From positions 1-7,078 of the forward strand of contig DZBC01000108.1 in the NCBI GenBank assembly GCA_022729835.1: 7,078 nt of DNA. Direction: 5' to 3'. The stretch comes from Sulfuricurvum sp. GTDB lineage: Bacteria > Campylobacterota > Campylobacteria > Campylobacterales > Sulfurimonadaceae. This document shows positions 5,832 to 7,078 of the stretch, in pieces. Below the pieces are notes generated by a model. That model ran no database searches, was not told the origin of the DNA, and saw only the letters and a program-made list of their open reading frames with translations. The stretch's first letter is position 1; each line of letters begins with the position of its first letter. A program made the position numbers and the translations under genes.

Positions 5832-7078
5832 TTAGGCCAGCGGCAGTGTTACCTCAAAAACGGCGCCACCATCCTCGTTGTAGGCCCGAATCTCGCCCTC
5901 GTGCTCGCGGATGATCTTCTGCGCGATATTGAGCCCAATACCGATACCGCCATGGGTTTTGCCCGAGACAAAAGGGTCGAAGAGGCAATCAATCATCTTT
6001 GCGTCGATCCCCCCGCCATTGTCTTTAAAGCGCACCGTCACCTGAGCATCCGATGAGCTACATGTAATCTCAAGCAGATTGGTTTCAAAATCCCCGCGTT
6101 GCTCCAGCAAATCGAGTGCATTGTTGATGATAATAATCCAGACCTGCTCAAGCCGCTGGTGTTGCGCATTCACTTCAATCACACACCGCGAACGCGATAT
6201 CGACGGATAAAAAACCTCTCCTTGCATCTTAATCTGCACGATATGCTTGATGCGATTGTAGCCCATGACGAGCGCAGTCACAAGGGTTTCAAAGAGGTTA
6301 AGGCGTGCCTTGGCTTCACCACTACTGCTGGCAACTTCACGCATAGAAGAGACGATATTTTCGATGCGCATCACCCCCTCAAGTATCTGGCGATGGCAAC
6401 GTTCGACTCCGCTTTTGCATTCGGCATTGTCAATATCGCCCAGTTCCAGTGCAAGCATTTCGGCGTTACCTTTGATATAGGTGAGCGGCGTGTTGATCTC
6501 ATGCGTGATGCCGGCAGCCAGCTTCCCGATCGCTGCAAATTTGGCATCGTTTAGCCGCTCCTCGGAGTGCTTCTTCTCGAGGGCATACTTTTGCATCATC
6601 TCCTCTTCGACCCGCTGTTGCAGGTATATCTCCCGATTTTCATGATGCGTCACATCGATAATGACCCCCACAATCCCCTTGAATTGCCTTTCATGATTGA
6701 TGGCCACCTTGTGAAACTCCAAAAATCGCTGCTTGTTCTTATAGGTATAATGCTCACCATAGTGCTGATAGGGTTCAAGTCGCATCATCAAGTCGGCGCG
6801 GTTGATCGACTCCGCAATCTCACCGCGATGAATCTCATCGACACATTTTCCAATGACTTCACTCTTTTTGAGTTCAAGCAAATCCAGAAATGCGCCATTG
6901 CATTCACGGTAGCGCAGATGCTCATCTTTGACATAGATCGGCACGGGCGCAATATTGATCATACTGCGCAAAAAGATGATGCCCTCTTGCAGCTCACGGT
7001 TGAGCAGGTCTTCGCCCAAGTTTGCCTGGCCTATGATGCGCGCCGCGCGGGGAGCGCTCTCAGATTCAATTAGACATC
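5832..7078 (-). CDS. PAS-domain sensor histidine kinase, N-terminus beyond the window
   Basis: This is a two-component kinase: it phosphorylates itself on histidine and passes the phosphate to a response regulator that is not in view. 414 residues are visible. Numbering from a TTG at 7019, a PAS domain covers about 15-127 (APVPIYVKDEHLRYRECNGAF at its front, IVGVIIDVTHHE at its end). A charged, probably coiled-coil linker spans 128-158. The H-box is GITHEINTPLTYIKG (170-184) with phosphoacceptor His173. The ATP-binding domain has the N-box WIIIINNALDLL (294-305), G1 DNGGGID (333-339), F-box FDPF (347-350) and G2 GGIGIGLNIAQ (357-367). The frame is open through another 19 codons (ending ...RAARIIGQAN before the TTG) to the window edge. 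The TTG has no visible Shine-Dalgarno, so the true start is outside. No membrane helix is visible, so it is probably cytosolic, unless one lies in the missing part. The gene is intact as far as seen and ends tail to tail with the cysteine-rich remnant. Confidence 0.93.
   Translation of the reverse strand, partial: CLIESESAPRAARIIGQANLGEDLLNRELQEGIIFLRSMINIAPVPIYVKDEHLRYRECNGAFLDLLELKKSEVIGKCVDEIHRGEIAESINRADLMMRLEPYQHYGEHYTYKNKQRFLEFHKVAINHERQFKGIVGVIIDVTHHENREIYLQQRVEEEMMQKYALEKKHSEERLNDAKFAAIGKLAAGITHEINTPLTYIKGNAEMLALELGDIDNAECKSGVERCHRQILEGVMRIENIVSSMREVASSSGEAKARLNLFETLVTALVMGYNRIKHIVQIKMQGEVFYPSISRSRCVIEVNAQHQRLEQVWIIIINNALDLLEQRGDFETNLLEITCSSSDAQVTVRFKDNGGGIDAKMIDCLFDPFVSGKTHGGIGIGLNIAQKIIREHEGEIRAYNEDGGAVFEVTLPLA

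Noticed and set aside
5812..5842. Short inverted repeat GGCC/GGTC after the kinase stop as a terminator
   Set aside because: It has only four base pairs, partly wobble, and no T-run follows.

Overview
The window looks like chromosomal DNA from a Campylobacterota-type (epsilonproteobacterial) organism, or another proteobacterium with similar gene content. This rests on the style of the proteins (a 7TM-DISM sensor, a PAS histidine kinase and a folate-independent PurT) and on a Campylobacterota-like AAA/DUF4143 ATPase. It is an inference, not a taxonomic proof. Most of the window is GC-rich by hand count of sample lines: 35/60 at 1501-1560, 37/60 at 3361-3420 and 33/60 at 6361-6420. The ATPase gene is clearly AT-richer, at 19/60 for 4501-4560.

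Layout, left to right. Bases 1-50 look like the terminus of an IS21-family insertion sequence, with a twice-repeated GTGGCCGGATG core. It truncates a minus-strand gene (51-1044) for a 7TM-DISM membrane sensor. Four bases upstream of that gene, in the same orientation, lies purT (1049-2212), which encodes the formate-dependent GAR transformylase of purine synthesis. A 222-bp divergent intergenic region separates purT from selO (2435-4144, plus strand). SelO is a long-form pseudokinase-fold protein AMPylator that keeps its catalytic residues and its C-terminal Cys-Ser-Ser.

The stretch 4145-5831 reads as a small, probably horizontally acquired islet. It holds an intact AT-rich AAA/DUF4143 ATPase gene on the minus strand (4326-5528). 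On either side are debris-like short reading frames: a 37-codon minus-strand frame at 4191-4304 and a cysteine-rich plus-strand frame at 5587-5823 with an in-frame TAA. At the right end is a soluble PAS histidine kinase on the minus strand (5832-7078), still open at the window edge, so its N-terminus lies outside.

The genes do not form one obvious pathway. purT and the 7TM-DISM gene are the only pair that looks operonic, and the insertion has removed the output half of the sensor from that transcript. I found no tRNA, rRNA, CRISPR array or convincing intrinsic terminator. I see no strong evidence for a wholly new system. The best leads are the IS21-type disruption and the ATPase islet with its broken flanking frames.
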